Below are positions 8,267 through 16,242 of a stretch of 64,000 nt of DNA, in pieces. The notes below the pieces were generated by a model. It was not told where the DNA came from. It saw only the letters and a program-made list of their open reading frames with translations, and did no database searches. The position numbers and the translations under genes were made by a program. Each line of letters starts with the position of its first letter. Position 1 is the first letter of the stretch. The stretch spans positions 62,001-126,000 of the forward strand of contig NZ_VTYQ01000002.1 in the NCBI RefSeq assembly GCF_013113835.1, written 5' to 3'. This DNA is from Vibrio sp. RE88. GTDB lineage: Bacteria > Pseudomonadota > Gammaproteobacteria > Enterobacterales > Vibrionaceae.

Positions 8267-8891
8267 TGAGTTTAAACTCGATGATCACCTTCCTTTAGTC
8301 GCTATTATTCGTGGTGTCATGCCCGATGATGTCGTACGGGTGACTCAAATCCTGATTGAAGAAGGCTTCTCAATGATTGAGGTGCCGCTCAACAGCCCAG
8401 ATGCACTCGCGAGTATTCGCACGTTGGTCGAACACTTTGGTGATGGTTATCTGATCGGTGCAGGGACAGTGACGACACCGGAGCAGGCGAAAGCGGTCAT
8501 TGAAACGGGGGCTAATCTGGTTGTGACGCCTAACTTTAACGAAGAAGTTGTCAGGTTGTCTGCTCAGGCTGGTTGTGTGACGTTTCCCGGTGTTGTGACA
8601 CCAAGTGAGGCCTTCTCTGCTCTTGCAGCAGGCGCAACAGGGTTAAAGCTGTTCCCCGTTTCGATGTTAGGTTTGGACGGATTCAAAGCACTCAAATCAG
8701 TACTTCCATCAGAAACCATCTGCTTGCCAGTTGGGGGGATTAATCCAACGGAGCAGAGTATGAAACCTTACTTAGAGATTGGAGCGAAAGGTTTTGGCTT
8801 GGGGGCTTCGCTCTATAAGCCGGGGCTAACGGATGAGCAAATCCGTTCAAATGCGAAAGCATTCGCCGAAACATTCCGTGCGATAATCTGA
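8256..8891 (+). CDS. dgoA: 2-dehydro-3-deoxy-6-phosphogalactonate aldolase DgoA
   Basis: A 211-residue class I KDPG/KDPGal aldolase. The N-terminal block LVAIIRGVMPDD is typical, the catalytic Glu lies in IEVPLNSPDA, and the Schiff-base Lys is in ATGLKLFPV (near residue 130). The 'IIRG' and 'LNSP' versions fit DgoA rather than the gluconate enzyme Eda. It splits 2-keto-3-deoxy-6-phosphogalactonate into pyruvate and glyceraldehyde 3-phosphate. It is the last gene of the operon and is followed immediately by a strong terminator. Confidence 0.92.
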   Translation: MRNNEFKLDDHLPLVAIIRGVMPDDVVRVTQILIEEGFSMIEVPLNSPDALASIRTLVEHFGDGYLIGAGTVTTPEQAKAVIETGANLVVTPNFNEEVVRLSAQAGCVTFPGVVTPSEAFSALAAGATGLKLFPVSMLGLDGFKALKSVLPSETICLPVGGINPTEQSMKPYLEIGAKGFGLGASLYKPGLTDEQIRSNAKAFAETFRAII

Positions 8892-8893
8892 GG

Positions 8894-8928
8894 AAAAGGT
8901 GAGGTGTGAAAGCCTCACCTTTTTTACG
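8894..8928 (+). terminator. Rho-independent terminator after dgoA (bidirectional)
   Basis: AAAAGGTGAGG (8894-8904) pairs perfectly with CCTCACCTTTT (8913-8923), 8-base loop, and a run of T follows to 8925. It lies 3 bp after the dgoA stop and next to the end of the convergent osmC gene. The reverse strand also has an A-rich flank, so it may serve both. Confidence 0.85.
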
Positions 8929-9396
8929 TTAGGTCAAAATCTCCGTCACGATTTCTGTTTTAACGGAGTTGGCGATAAAGCAGTGTTGATGCGCGAGGTG
9001 ATGCATCTTCTCCAACTGAGCGTAGTCAGGTTGTTTGCTACCGGAAAACACGATGTGTGGCCTGAGGGTTACTTTTGTCACCGAGGTTCGACCTTTTTCA
9101 TCTTCTTCCATAATGCCAACAGCCTCATCAACATAAGAGTCGATCACGTAGCGGCGCTTAGCGGCGATACCCAAAAACGTCAGCATGTGGCAGCTTGAAA
9201 TGGCAGCGATAAACGCCTCTTCTGGGTCAACGTTTTCTTCGACTGAATAAGGTAATGGGACCACATGGGGGGAAGAGGAGGCCGGAATACTGACACCGCC
9301 GTCAAATTCCCACAGGTGTCCACGACTATATTGATTGTCACTGAACTCTTCATGCTCGGCTCTCTGCCAACGAACGGTTGCGCTGTAATCTGACAT
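8929..9396 (-). CDS. OsmC/Ohr family protein
   Basis: A 155-residue OsmC-family protein. Two conserved cysteines are visible, in AISSCHMLTFL near residue 70 and in HQHCFIANSVKTEI near residue 138. This pair acts as the peroxidatic and resolving thiols in Ohr/OsmC proteins, which reduce organic hydroperoxides in the cytoplasm. The N-terminal blocks (WEFDGG, PEEAFIAA) match the family, and it belongs to the broader OsmC group rather than clearly to Ohr. A strong ribosome site (GGGAGG) precedes the ATG. It stands alone between the dgo operon terminator and the LacI gene, and peroxidase activity is inferred from family. Confidence 0.85.
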   Translation of the reverse strand: MSDYSATVRWQRAEHEEFSDNQYSRGHLWEFDGGVSIPASSSPHVVPLPYSVEENVDPEEAFIAAISSCHMLTFLGIAAKRRYVIDSYVDEAVGIMEEDEKGRTSVTKVTLRPHIVFSGSKQPDYAQLEKMHHLAHQHCFIANSVKTEIVTEILT

Positions 9397-9438
9397 GTAA
9401 TCCTCCCTGATTGTGATGCGATCTTCAGTCGATAGAAT

Positions 9439-10467
9439 TTAGTTGATGGCGGTACTGGCTCGTCGAGTCAGCTTAAAGCCAATGTCGGTGACTTGATCGA
9501 CAAGCTCGCCCTTGATTTGCTGAAGTAACTTCTCCGCGGCTTTGGCGCCCATGCGCTCATAATCAATTTCTGCACCTGTGAGGCTCGGGTAGGCATGTTC
9601 ACTCATCGACGAGCCGTCTAAGCAGATAATGGCAATATCAGTGGGTACTTTAAGTACTCGGCGATGGCATTCGAATAGGGCGCCAATGGCAATCTCTTCG
9701 TGGCTGCAGACCAACGCATTCAATGTAGAGTCACGCAGCAACAGCTTCGCCAGCCCTTCAGCACCCAGTTGAGAAGAAGGGGCTTCATGAGTGGTCAAGA
9801 AGTGATCTGGCGTCAGGTAATGTTCAATCATGGCACTCTGCCAACCGTGCAGTTTGCGCTGTAGAGTCGAGTGCTCACCTCTTGCACCAATGAACCCCAC
9901 ATTCTTAAAACCTTGTTCAATCAGATGCTTGGTGCAGTTTTTACCGATGTCGAAATGGTCCACACCGATATTGTGATATTTAGGGGTCGAGGTCAGCTCG
10001 GCAATTTCGAGCACGGGTGTGTTTGCTGCTTCAAGCAGTTGATGCGTTTTTTGACTGTGTTCGGAGCCAAACAGAACGACGCCTGCTGGACGACTTTCAA
10101 GAAAGGTAGAAAGCAGTTTTTCTTCCTGATCAATGGAGTAGTCACTGTAGCCAAGTAGCAACTGATAGCCTGCCTTGTTCAATGCCTGTTGGAAACTGGG
10201 TAAGAACAGCGCACACGATTTTTCGATCAAAGAAGGCAATATAAGCGCAATTGAGTAGCTTTGCGCAGAAGCCAGTGCCCCAGCGGCTTTGTTAGGAATA
10301 TAACCTAACTCGTCTACGACTTGTTGAATCTTATCTCTGAGCTTTTCTGAAACAAGTTCGGGTGTTCTCAGTGCACGCGAAACGGTCATCGTCCCTACAC
10401 CAGCTTTTTTGGCTACATCGGCTATGGTGACTTTTCCAGTGCTTCTTCGTTTTCGCGGTTCGTTCAT
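9439..10467 (-). CDS. LacI-family transcriptional repressor (GntR/LacI type)
   Basis: A 342-residue LacI-family repressor. The helix-turn-helix and hinge are at residues 13-66 (TIADVAKKAGVGTMTVSRAL, then IPNKAAGALAS), followed by a periplasmic-binding-protein-like effector domain. The start at 10467 fits the family because the DNA-binding domain begins about 13 residues in. It is divergent from the PTS operon, and a set of 14-bp palindromes lies in the 249-bp gap. Each has the central CG step typical of LacI-family operators. It therefore probably represses the PTS genes until an inducing sugar phosphate is present. Resemblance to the gluconate repressor is general, and the inducer is unknown. 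Confidence 0.88.
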   Translation of the reverse strand: MNEPRKRRSTGKVTIADVAKKAGVGTMTVSRALRTPELVSEKLRDKIQQVVDELGYIPNKAAGALASAQSYSIALILPSLIEKSCALFLPSFQQALNKAGYQLLLGYSDYSIDQEEKLLSTFLESRPAGVVLFGSEHSQKTHQLLEAANTPVLEIAELTSTPKYHNIGVDHFDIGKNCTKHLIEQGFKNVGFIGARGEHSTLQRKLHGWQSAMIEHYLTPDHFLTTHEAPSSQLGAEGLAKLLLRDSTLNALVCSHEEIAIGALFECHRRVLKVPTDIAIICLDGSSMSEHAYPSLTGAEIDYERMGAKAAEKLLQQIKGELVDQVTDIGFKLTRRASTAIN

Positions 10468-10590
10468 TGTTGTTTTTATTAACTGTCCATTTTATTCGCG
10501 GCGCCATCTTAACACAGCGATGTGATGGAATTGATATTAGCGCAATAGATGTTGATCACAAGCATATGAAACCATTGTGTGATAGTGAAA

Positions 10591-10604
10591 TGGTAGCGCT
10601 ATCA
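10591..10604. promoter_or_regulatory. LacI-type operator, site 1
   Basis: TGGTAGCGCTATCA is a 14-bp palindrome with one mismatch. Its centre lies 21 bp (two helical turns) from the centre of the perfect site 2. It lies between the divergent repressor and PTS genes. Confidence 0.7.
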
Positions 10605-10611
10605 CATTTTA

Positions 10612-10625
10612 TGATAGCGCTATCA
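10612..10625. promoter_or_regulatory. LacI-type operator, site 2 (perfect palindrome)
   Basis: TGATAGCGCTATCA is a perfect 14-bp palindrome with a central CG, the form recognised by LacI-family dimers. It is the best of the four sites and lies about 92 bp upstream of the IIA start codon. Confidence 0.8.
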
Positions 10626-10638
10626 GGTAGCGCTATCA
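10625..10638. promoter_or_regulatory. LacI-type operator, site 3 (overlaps site 2 by one base)
   Basis: AGGTAGCGCTATCA keeps the AGCGCTATCA half of site 2, with its centre 13 bp away. Sites 2 and 3 share base 10625, so two dimers would be nearly back to back on different helix faces. Confidence 0.65.
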
Positions 10639-10661
10639 TTTGAGATCTTGATCTGGTTTTT

Positions 10662-10693
10662 TTGACATATTCATCGATAGAGTAGCGCCATCA
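10662..10693 (+). promoter_or_regulatory. Probable PTS promoter region with a degenerate operator
   Basis: TTGACA at 10662-10667 is a consensus -35 element, but no good -10 hexamer follows at 16-18 bp. GAGTAGCGCCATCA (10680-10693) is a degenerate fourth copy of the operator just upstream of the IIA ribosome site. Repressor bound here would cover the start of transcription. Promoter placement is tentative. Confidence 0.35.
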
Positions 10694-10716
10694 AAACAAC
10701 AAACCGGAAAGATCCC

Positions 10717-11160
10717 ATGCTAAGTGAATTGATTACCTCTGACGTCGTTCGAGTCCATGAAACCGCTTCAGACTGGAAAGAGGCGATAGAGCAATCATGT
10801 GCCGCTTTACTTGAAACAGGCGCGATTGAGCCGAGCTATGTCGAAGCGATTTTCCGCTCTCATCATGAACTTGGGCCTTACTACGTGGTAGGTCCGGGCA
10901 TGGCGATGCCGCATGCTCGCCCAGAAGATGGTGTGAATCGTTTGTCACTGTCGATTACCGTGGTTCAAAGTGGTGTGAACTTTGACTCTGAAGGTAATGA
11001 CCCAGTGAAAATGTTGGTGACGCTTGCTGCCACGGACAGCGATAGCCATGTGGGTGCAATCTCAAAATTGGCGGAGCTTTTCATGAACGAAGAACATGTA
11101 GAACAGATCTGTAACGCGAAAACACCTCAAGACGTGTTAGACGTCATTAAGAATTATTAA
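10717..11160 (+). CDS. PTS EIIA component, mannitol/ascorbate (UlaC-like) type
   Basis: A 147-residue PTS EIIA domain of the fructose-mannitol/ascorbate type. The phosphorylated histidine is in GMAMPHARPEDGV near residue 66. The rest fits the PTS_EIIA_2 fold, with helices ending at TPQDVLDVIKNY. It receives phosphate from HPr in the cytoplasm and passes it to the IIB protein encoded next. It is the first gene of a three-gene IIA-IIB-IIC operon under the divergent LacI-type repressor. The sugar cannot be read from this subunit. Confidence 0.9.
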   Translation: MLSELITSDVVRVHETASDWKEAIEQSCAALLETGAIEPSYVEAIFRSHHELGPYYVVGPGMAMPHARPEDGVNRLSLSITVVQSGVNFDSEGNDPVKMLVTLAATDSDSHVGAISKLAELFMNEEHVEQICNAKTPQDVLDVIKNY

Positions 11161-11191
11161 CTCCTGAACCCCTCAGAACAAAAGGTAAAGA

Positions 11192-11482
11192 ATGATGAAA
11201 ATTATGGTTGTATGTGGTCACGGTCTGGGTACCAGTCTGATGATGGAAATGAGCATCAAAGGCATTGTGAAAGAACTTGAAGTAAACGCAACGGTTGACC
11301 ACATTGATTTAGGCTCTGCAAAAGGCACAGATTGCGACATCTTTATTGGTACTAATGACATCACCGAACAACTGAAGTCTCTTGATGTTGAACAGAAGAT
11401 TGTCAGCCTAGATAACATGGTCGACAAAGTTGCGATGAAAGGGCGTCTATCACTGGCACTTAACGAGTTGGGCGCACTGTAA
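11192..11482 (+). CDS. PTS EIIB component, ascorbate/galactitol (UlaB-like) type
   Basis: A 96-residue PTS EIIB domain. The phosphocysteine loop is at the N-terminus in MVVCGHGLGTSLMMEM (Cys at residue 8 of the ATG at 11192). A strong ribosome site (AAAGG) lies before the ATG. It transfers phosphate from the IIA histidine to the sugar as IIC imports it. Separate small IIB proteins of this kind pair with UlaA/SgaT-type IIC proteins. It is separated by 31 bp from IIA and 9 bp from IIC. Confidence 0.9.
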   Translation: MMKIMVVCGHGLGTSLMMEMSIKGIVKELEVNATVDHIDLGSAKGTDCDIFIGTNDITEQLKSLDVEQKIVSLDNMVDKVAMKGRLSLALNELGAL

Positions 11483-11491
11483 GGGGGCGTA

Positions 11492-12748
11492 ATGGAATTC
11501 TTCAGTTTCTTAATGAATGATGTCCTGTCAGAGCCTGCGGTTCTGGTTGGCCTCATTGCATTGATTGGCCTGATTGCACAAAAGAAACCTGTTACTGAGT
11601 GTATAAAAGGCACAGTTAAAACCATTTTAGGCTTCATTATTCTGGGTGCAGGTGCGGGCCTAGTGGTTACCTCTCTTGGTGACTTTGCCACCATCTTCCA
11701 GAAAGCATTTGGGATCACAGGTGTGGTGCCAAACAATGAAGCCATTGTCTCGATTGCGCAGGAAGCTTTTGGTAAAGAAATGGCGATGATCATGTTCTTC
11801 GCCATGCTAGTGAACATTCTGATTGCGCGCCTAACGCCTTGGAAGTTTATCTTTCTTACCGGTCATCATACCTTGTTTATGTCGATGATGGTCGCGGCAA
11901 TTCTTTCCTCTAGCGGTATGAGCGGCGTACCACTTATTGCTCTAGGTTCGCTTGTCGTGGGCTCAGTGATGGTGTTCTTCCCAGCTATCGCTCATCGTTA
12001 CATGAAGCAGGTGACGGGGTCAGATGATGTTGCTATCGGTCACTTCTCAACCATGTCTTATGTCCTAGCGGGATACATAGGCAGCAAATTTGGTAACAAA
12101 GAGCACTCAACCGAAGAAATGAATGTGCCTAAGAGCCTTTTGTTCCTGCGTGATACGCCTGTAGCGATTTCATTTACCATGGGCATCATCTTTATGGTGA
12201 CCTGTATCTTCGCTGGCGGTGATTTTGTTCGAGAAGTCAGTGGTGGCAAACATTGGTTTATGTTTGCTCTGATGCAGTCGATTACGTTTGCTGGTGGCGT
12301 GTACGTGATTCTTCAAGGTGTACGCATGGTGATTGCGGAAATCGTCCCTGCTTTTAAGGGCATTTCAGACAAGCTCGTACCAAATGCGAAGCCTGCTCTG
12401 GATTGCCCTGTCGTATTCCCTTATGCACCTAACGCGGTTCTGGTTGGTTTCCTGTCGAGCTTTGCGGCGGGTTTAGTAGGAATGTTCTTGCTGTACGTAA
12501 TGGGGCTGACGGTCATTATTCCTGGCGTGGTCCCGCACTTCTTCGTAGGTGCTGCTGCGGGTGTATTTGGTAATGCGACAGGTGGTCGTCGCGGCGCAAT
12601 TCTTGGTGCTTTTGCACAAGGCTTGCTGATTACCTTCCTACCTGTCTTCTTGATGCCAGTGCTTGGCGATTTAGGCTTTGCTAATACCACGTTCAGTGAT
12701 GCTGACTTCGGGGTAGTAGGTATTCTGCTTGGTCTGATTGTTCGCTAA
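11492..12748 (+). CDS. PTS EIIC component, ascorbate (SgaT/UlaA) family
   Basis: A 418-residue polytopic membrane protein of the EIIC SgaT/UlaA family. It begins with MEFFSFLMNDVLSEPAVLVGLIALIG and contains the conserved GFIILGAGAGLVVTSL block near residue 50 and PHFFVGAAAGVFGNATGGRRGA near residue 350. About 10-11 helices are visible. UlaA itself imports L-ascorbate, but no ascorbate-6-phosphate degradation genes (UlaD, E, F or G) are present. A LacI-type rather than DeoR-type regulator controls it, so the true substrate may be another pentose, polyol or sugar acid. It ends the operon before a terminator. Confidence 0.88.
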   Translation: MEFFSFLMNDVLSEPAVLVGLIALIGLIAQKKPVTECIKGTVKTILGFIILGAGAGLVVTSLGDFATIFQKAFGITGVVPNNEAIVSIAQEAFGKEMAMIMFFAMLVNILIARLTPWKFIFLTGHHTLFMSMMVAAILSSSGMSGVPLIALGSLVVGSVMVFFPAIAHRYMKQVTGSDDVAIGHFSTMSYVLAGYIGSKFGNKEHSTEEMNVPKSLLFLRDTPVAISFTMGIIFMVTCIFAGGDFVREVSGGKHWFMFALMQSITFAGGVYVILQGVRMVIAEIVPAFKGISDKLVPNAKPALDCPVVFPYAPNAVLVGFLSSFAAGLVGMFLLYVMGLTVIIPGVVPHFFVGAAAGVFGNATGGRRGAILGAFAQGLLITFLPVFLMPVLGDLGFANTTFSDADFGVVGILLGLIVR

Positions 12749-12770
12749 CAAAGCGTCTCTTTCTAGTGTT

Positions 12771-12803
12771 GAAGCCCGCAATGATCGCGGGCTTCATTTT
12801 GTT
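12771..12803 (+). terminator. Terminator after the PTS operon
   Basis: GAAGCCCGC (12771-12779) pairs with GCGGGCTTC (12787-12795) across a 7-base loop, and ATTTTGTTT follows. It lies between the IIC gene and the convergent GGDEF gene and could stop transcription from either side. Confidence 0.8.
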
Positions 12804-12813
12804 TGTGCATCGA

Positions 12814-14283
12814 TCAGCTTTGTTCTCCGTTCACGTAGGAATATTGATTCCGCCCGCCACTTTTACTTTGATAAATTTGCTCATCGACGCGATTGATGAA
12901 GGTTTCCACATCTTCACTATTTCTTATCACCGCGCCGAGGCTTAACGTGATGGCAATCTGCTTATCTTCAAACAGTAACGGTGTTGAGCGGATAGCATGG
13001 GTGATGCTCGATAGTAAGGTTTCTACCTGATCGGCGTCTGTGTGCTCTACCATCATAAAGAATTCATCTCCGCCCAAGCGATAAAAGCGGTCTGCGTCAC
13101 TGAGCAAAGGGTTGATGAGTGACACGACATGCTGGAGTGCTTTGTCTCCAGCGGAGTGTCCGAAGGTATCATTGATGCCTTTGAATCGGTCAACATCAAA
13201 GCCAATCAGCGTGAAAACTTCATTATTAATGACTCTGCGTTTAAGTGTTTCATTAAACGCTCGTCGATTCTCTACGCCAGTTAAACTGTCGTGGTATGCC
13301 ATGTAGGCGAGCTTCTGGGTTTTTTTCGCGACTATGGCGTTAAGCCTGCGCCTGTCTCTTGTTTGCTTCAAGGCAAGAAAGCTGACTAAGAAAGCGGTGA
13401 GATGCCCGAGTATAAATGTCGCGGCCAGCGTAACCATTTGGTTGTAATCGAGTTGGTCTGCAATGGTGACACGAATATCCCAGCTGCGATTGGCCACACT
13501 AACGGAATCAACATAAACTTGGCCTTCCGATTCCGACCAGTATTCACTCTCATATACGATAGGTGCGTCGCTGGCGTCAAAGCCTTGATCGACGATTTGA
13601 TATTCAAATCGTTTGACCGGAAGTCGCGATGCTAAGGTTTTGAAATAACCGTTTAAATCAATCGCGCCAATGACGATACCAGTTAAGTTGGTCGAATCGG
13701 ATCGGCTGTATACCGGGAAATAGACCAAGGCGCTGTTCTTTTCATCTGCGGGGTCGATATCATTTTGTAGCAAGTGAATTCGGTCAGAAATAAACGCTTT
13801 TTGAGTGGTTGTGATGATGTCCAATGCGTGGGCAAAACGTGCATCTTGGGGCTGATAACCGATGAGTTTGGCATTGCTTTCATTATTGGGGAATACTTCG
13901 GTGACGACGAACTCTTCTGGCTTAGGTACCGCATTAGGATCGGAACCTTTCTGCGTTCGGGGCATCCACTGCAGCGCCGTGACGTTACCAATATCATCCT
14001 TAAGCGAGCTTTGCACGAACAGTGAAAAGTTGTGCCACTGCTCGGAATCCGTGGCGTAGAAGAAGTGAACACTGGCCCCTATGATGCGAATATCTTTGCT
14101 AATCAAGTTGATGAGCGCCGCATTCTGATCTCGGGCAAAACCGACGCCCAAGTCATAGATGTTGTCCTTTTGAACACGATAGAGGGAGTAGGTGACAAAA
14201 TTGACGATCAGCAACACCAAAATCAGCGTGGCAACAGAGTAGCCATACAGGTCAAAAGCTGTGCGCCATTTTCCTTTTTCCAT
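12814..14283 (-). CDS. Membrane-bound CHASE-GGDEF diguanylate cyclase
   Basis: A 489-residue inner-membrane protein. Two membrane helices (about residues 11-33 and 282-305) flank a periplasmic CHASE-type sensor domain with the typical TALQWMPRT block. After the second helix comes a GGDEF domain with an intact RLGGDEFFMM active loop near residue 400 and the entry block LAYMAYHDSLTGVENRRAF. It should make cyclic-di-GMP from two GTP in response to a small extracellular ligand. The inhibitory site normally read as R-x-x-D five residues before GGDEF is S-D-A-D here, so canonical product inhibition is probably lost. No EAL domain is present. It is monocistronic. Confidence 0.92.
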   Translation of the reverse strand: MEKGKWRTAFDLYGYSVATLILVLLIVNFVTYSLYRVQKDNIYDLGVGFARDQNAALINLISKDIRIIGASVHFFYATDSEQWHNFSLFVQSSLKDDIGNVTALQWMPRTQKGSDPNAVPKPEEFVVTEVFPNNESNAKLIGYQPQDARFAHALDIITTTQKAFISDRIHLLQNDIDPADEKNSALVYFPVYSRSDSTNLTGIVIGAIDLNGYFKTLASRLPVKRFEYQIVDQGFDASDAPIVYESEYWSESEGQVYVDSVSVANRSWDIRVTIADQLDYNQMVTLAATFILGHLTAFLVSFLALKQTRDRRRLNAIVAKKTQKLAYMAYHDSLTGVENRRAFNETLKRRVINNEVFTLIGFDVDRFKGINDTFGHSAGDKALQHVVSLINPLLSDADRFYRLGGDEFFMMVEHTDADQVETLLSSITHAIRSTPLLFEDKQIAITLSLGAVIRNSEDVETFINRVDEQIYQSKSGGRNQYSYVNGEQS

Positions 14284-14517
14284 CGTGTTTTACTCTCCGT
14301 GTTAAAGCGCCTCATTAAGTGATCACGCTTCCAATAACTATAGATTAGGCCACTGGGCTTGTGTTCTATTAAAGCAACTAGGTTCTGTGCAACCTATGCT
14401 ATCCCAAAACTCTGATAGTGACTATTTTTCACTAATTCCAATGACTTGTTAGGCTGTGCACAAAGACAGGCCCTATACTGTGAAACGTTAGGGATGAATA
14501 ACAAGGAACCCAAGCCA

Positions 14518-16191
14518 ATGAAACGCGCTTACACTCTGACACTACTCGCGAGTATAACCATGACAGCCAATACTTACGCGGCGGATTCCGCGGATATGGT
14601 GTTAACCAATGCCAGTATCTATGGCTATCAAACCGCTGATTCGATTGCCATTTCGAAAGGTAAAATTCTTTACGTAGGTACAGCCGAAGACATGCAGAGC
14701 TTCACTCGCTCATCGACGGAAACCATAGATTTAGACGGTGGCTTTATTGCGCCCGGCTTTATCGACAATCACAACCATGTCTTTGAAGCAGCATCAGAAG
14801 CTGGTGGTCAGTGTGAGCTGAGCATGGATGCAGGGCTAGAGGAGCAGATCCCTTATCTGAAAGCGTGTCGTAAAGACGCGCGCCGGGGTGAGTGGGTGAT
14901 GGGTTACGGTTTCTCGATAGAAGCATTGCTGGCAGAAGACAACAGACGCACACCGTTGGAGGTCATTGATTCAGTCTTTCCTGATCAGCCCGTTATTATT
15001 ATGGAGCAAACTTCTCACTCAATGTGGGTTAATTCCGCAGCGCTGGAAAAAGCAGGAATCCACAAGAACTCGCCAGAGCCGCAAGGCGGAAAGATTCTCA
15101 AAGACGAATACACAGGCGAGCTCAATGGTATCTTGATGGATAATGCCGGCGATATCGTGATGGAGATAGCGTGGAATAGCCTTGAAGAGCAATTCGATCA
15201 AAGCTACGAAGGCCTGATGGTTGGTTTGGATGAAGCTCGCTCACACGGTATTACTACCATCGGTGATGGCCGACTTTACTGGAAGCGTGGTTGGTATGAA
15301 GTGTGGAAGGAAGCGGAGAAACGGGGTGACCTGACGGCGCGTGTTTCCTTAAGACCTTGGATTTACCCGACGGATTCAATGCAGCCGCAGCTATCGTTTT
15401 TGTCTGAGGTGTTAGCAACGGACAAATCTCAGTTACTGCTGGTGGATCAGGTCAAAATGTACAGCGACGGTATTTTAGTTAATGGGACAGCAAAGACGCT
15501 TGCGCCTTATCTGGATACCTACATCCCTGATGAACCTTATGGCATCAACTACATTCCACCTGAGGCGATGGAAGAGTGGCTCAAAGCACTGGATAAGATT
15601 GGCTATGGCGCCCACATTCATGCGATAGGTGATGGCGCGATTCGTGAGTCACTCAATGCGATTGAAGCAATGCGTCAGCAAGGCGGTGGAAAGGACTACA
15701 CGCTGACACACGTTGAGTTGGTGAACTCTAAAGACGTAGAACGTTTTGCTAAATTGAATGTGACCGCGGATTTTCAAGTCGGTTCAGATTACGTTGCTTA
15801 TCATGAGCATCAATGGGCAGAAGCGTTTCTTGGAGCCAAGCGAACGCGTGCTTTGATGAACCTGAAAGCCATCTTCGACACAGGGGCTAACGTCTCCTTA
15901 AGCAGTGACTGGAATGTGCACGACATCAACCCGCTGGTGGGCATTGCCAATAGCCTCATCATGGGAAAAACAGGCCTGCCAAGTGTCGAAGATGCGATAG
16001 ACGCCTATACCATTAATGCGGCAACGAGTTTAGGTCTTGATGATATTACAGGGTCAATAGAAGTGGGCAAGGCGGCGGATTTTGCCATCTTGTCGCGTGA
16101 CATTACCCAATTGTCTGCCGAGAAAATCAAAAAGACAGATATCTGGATGACGATTTTTAACGGTCAAATCGTCTACGACATCGACGAATAA
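14518..16191 (+). CDS. Secreted amidohydrolase, YtcJ-like (Amidohydro_3)
   Basis: A 557-residue amidohydrolase. The ATG at 14518 is chosen because a clear signal peptide begins there (MKRAYTLTLLASITMTANTY, cleavage after ...YAA) and AAGGA precedes it; an in-frame ATG at 14446 would bury that peptide. Metal-binding motifs of the family are visible: DNHNHVFE near residue 80, THVELV near 400, the HAIGDGAIRESL block near 375 and SSDWNVHDINP near 465. The protein belongs to the YtcJ/Amidohydro_3 group, which hydrolyses amide or related bonds of unknown substrates, here in the periplasm. It stands alone and ends at a very strong terminator. Confidence 0.88.
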   Translation: MKRAYTLTLLASITMTANTYAADSADMVLTNASIYGYQTADSIAISKGKILYVGTAEDMQSFTRSSTETIDLDGGFIAPGFIDNHNHVFEAASEAGGQCELSMDAGLEEQIPYLKACRKDARRGEWVMGYGFSIEALLAEDNRRTPLEVIDSVFPDQPVIIMEQTSHSMWVNSAALEKAGIHKNSPEPQGGKILKDEYTGELNGILMDNAGDIVMEIAWNSLEEQFDQSYEGLMVGLDEARSHGITTIGDGRLYWKRGWYEVWKEAEKRGDLTARVSLRPWIYPTDSMQPQLSFLSEVLATDKSQLLLVDQVKMYSDGILVNGTAKTLAPYLDTYIPDEPYGINYIPPEAMEEWLKALDKIGYGAHIHAIGDGAIRESLNAIEAMRQQGGGKDYTLTHVELVNSKDVERFAKLNVTADFQVGSDYVAYHEHQWAEAFLGAKRTRALMNLKAIFDTGANVSLSSDWNVHDINPLVGIANSLIMGKTGLPSVEDAIDAYTINAATSLGLDDITGSIEVGKAADFAILSRDITQLSAEKIKKTDIWMTIFNGQIVYDIDE

Positions 16192-16194
16192 GTC

Positions 16195-16231
16195 ACAACG
16201 CCGCACGTTAAAACGTGCGGCGTTGTATTTT
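16195..16231 (+). terminator. Strong hairpin terminator after the amidohydrolase gene
   Basis: ACAACGCCGCACGTT (16195-16209) pairs perfectly with its complement at 16212-16226, a 15-bp stem, followed by ATTTTG. It begins 4 bp after the stop codon. The T-tract is short, but the stem is very stable. Confidence 0.8.
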
Positions 16232-16242
16232 GAGGGATTAGC

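Noticed and set aside
11218..11817. 199-codon reverse frame across the PTS IIB-IIC genes
   Set aside because: It is the shadow of two well-supported PTS genes; the composition (many Ser, Pro, Met) is that of antisense translation.
13683..14072. 129-codon reverse frame within the GGDEF gene
   Set aside because: Alternate frame on the same strand as a complete CHASE-GGDEF protein; no start signal.
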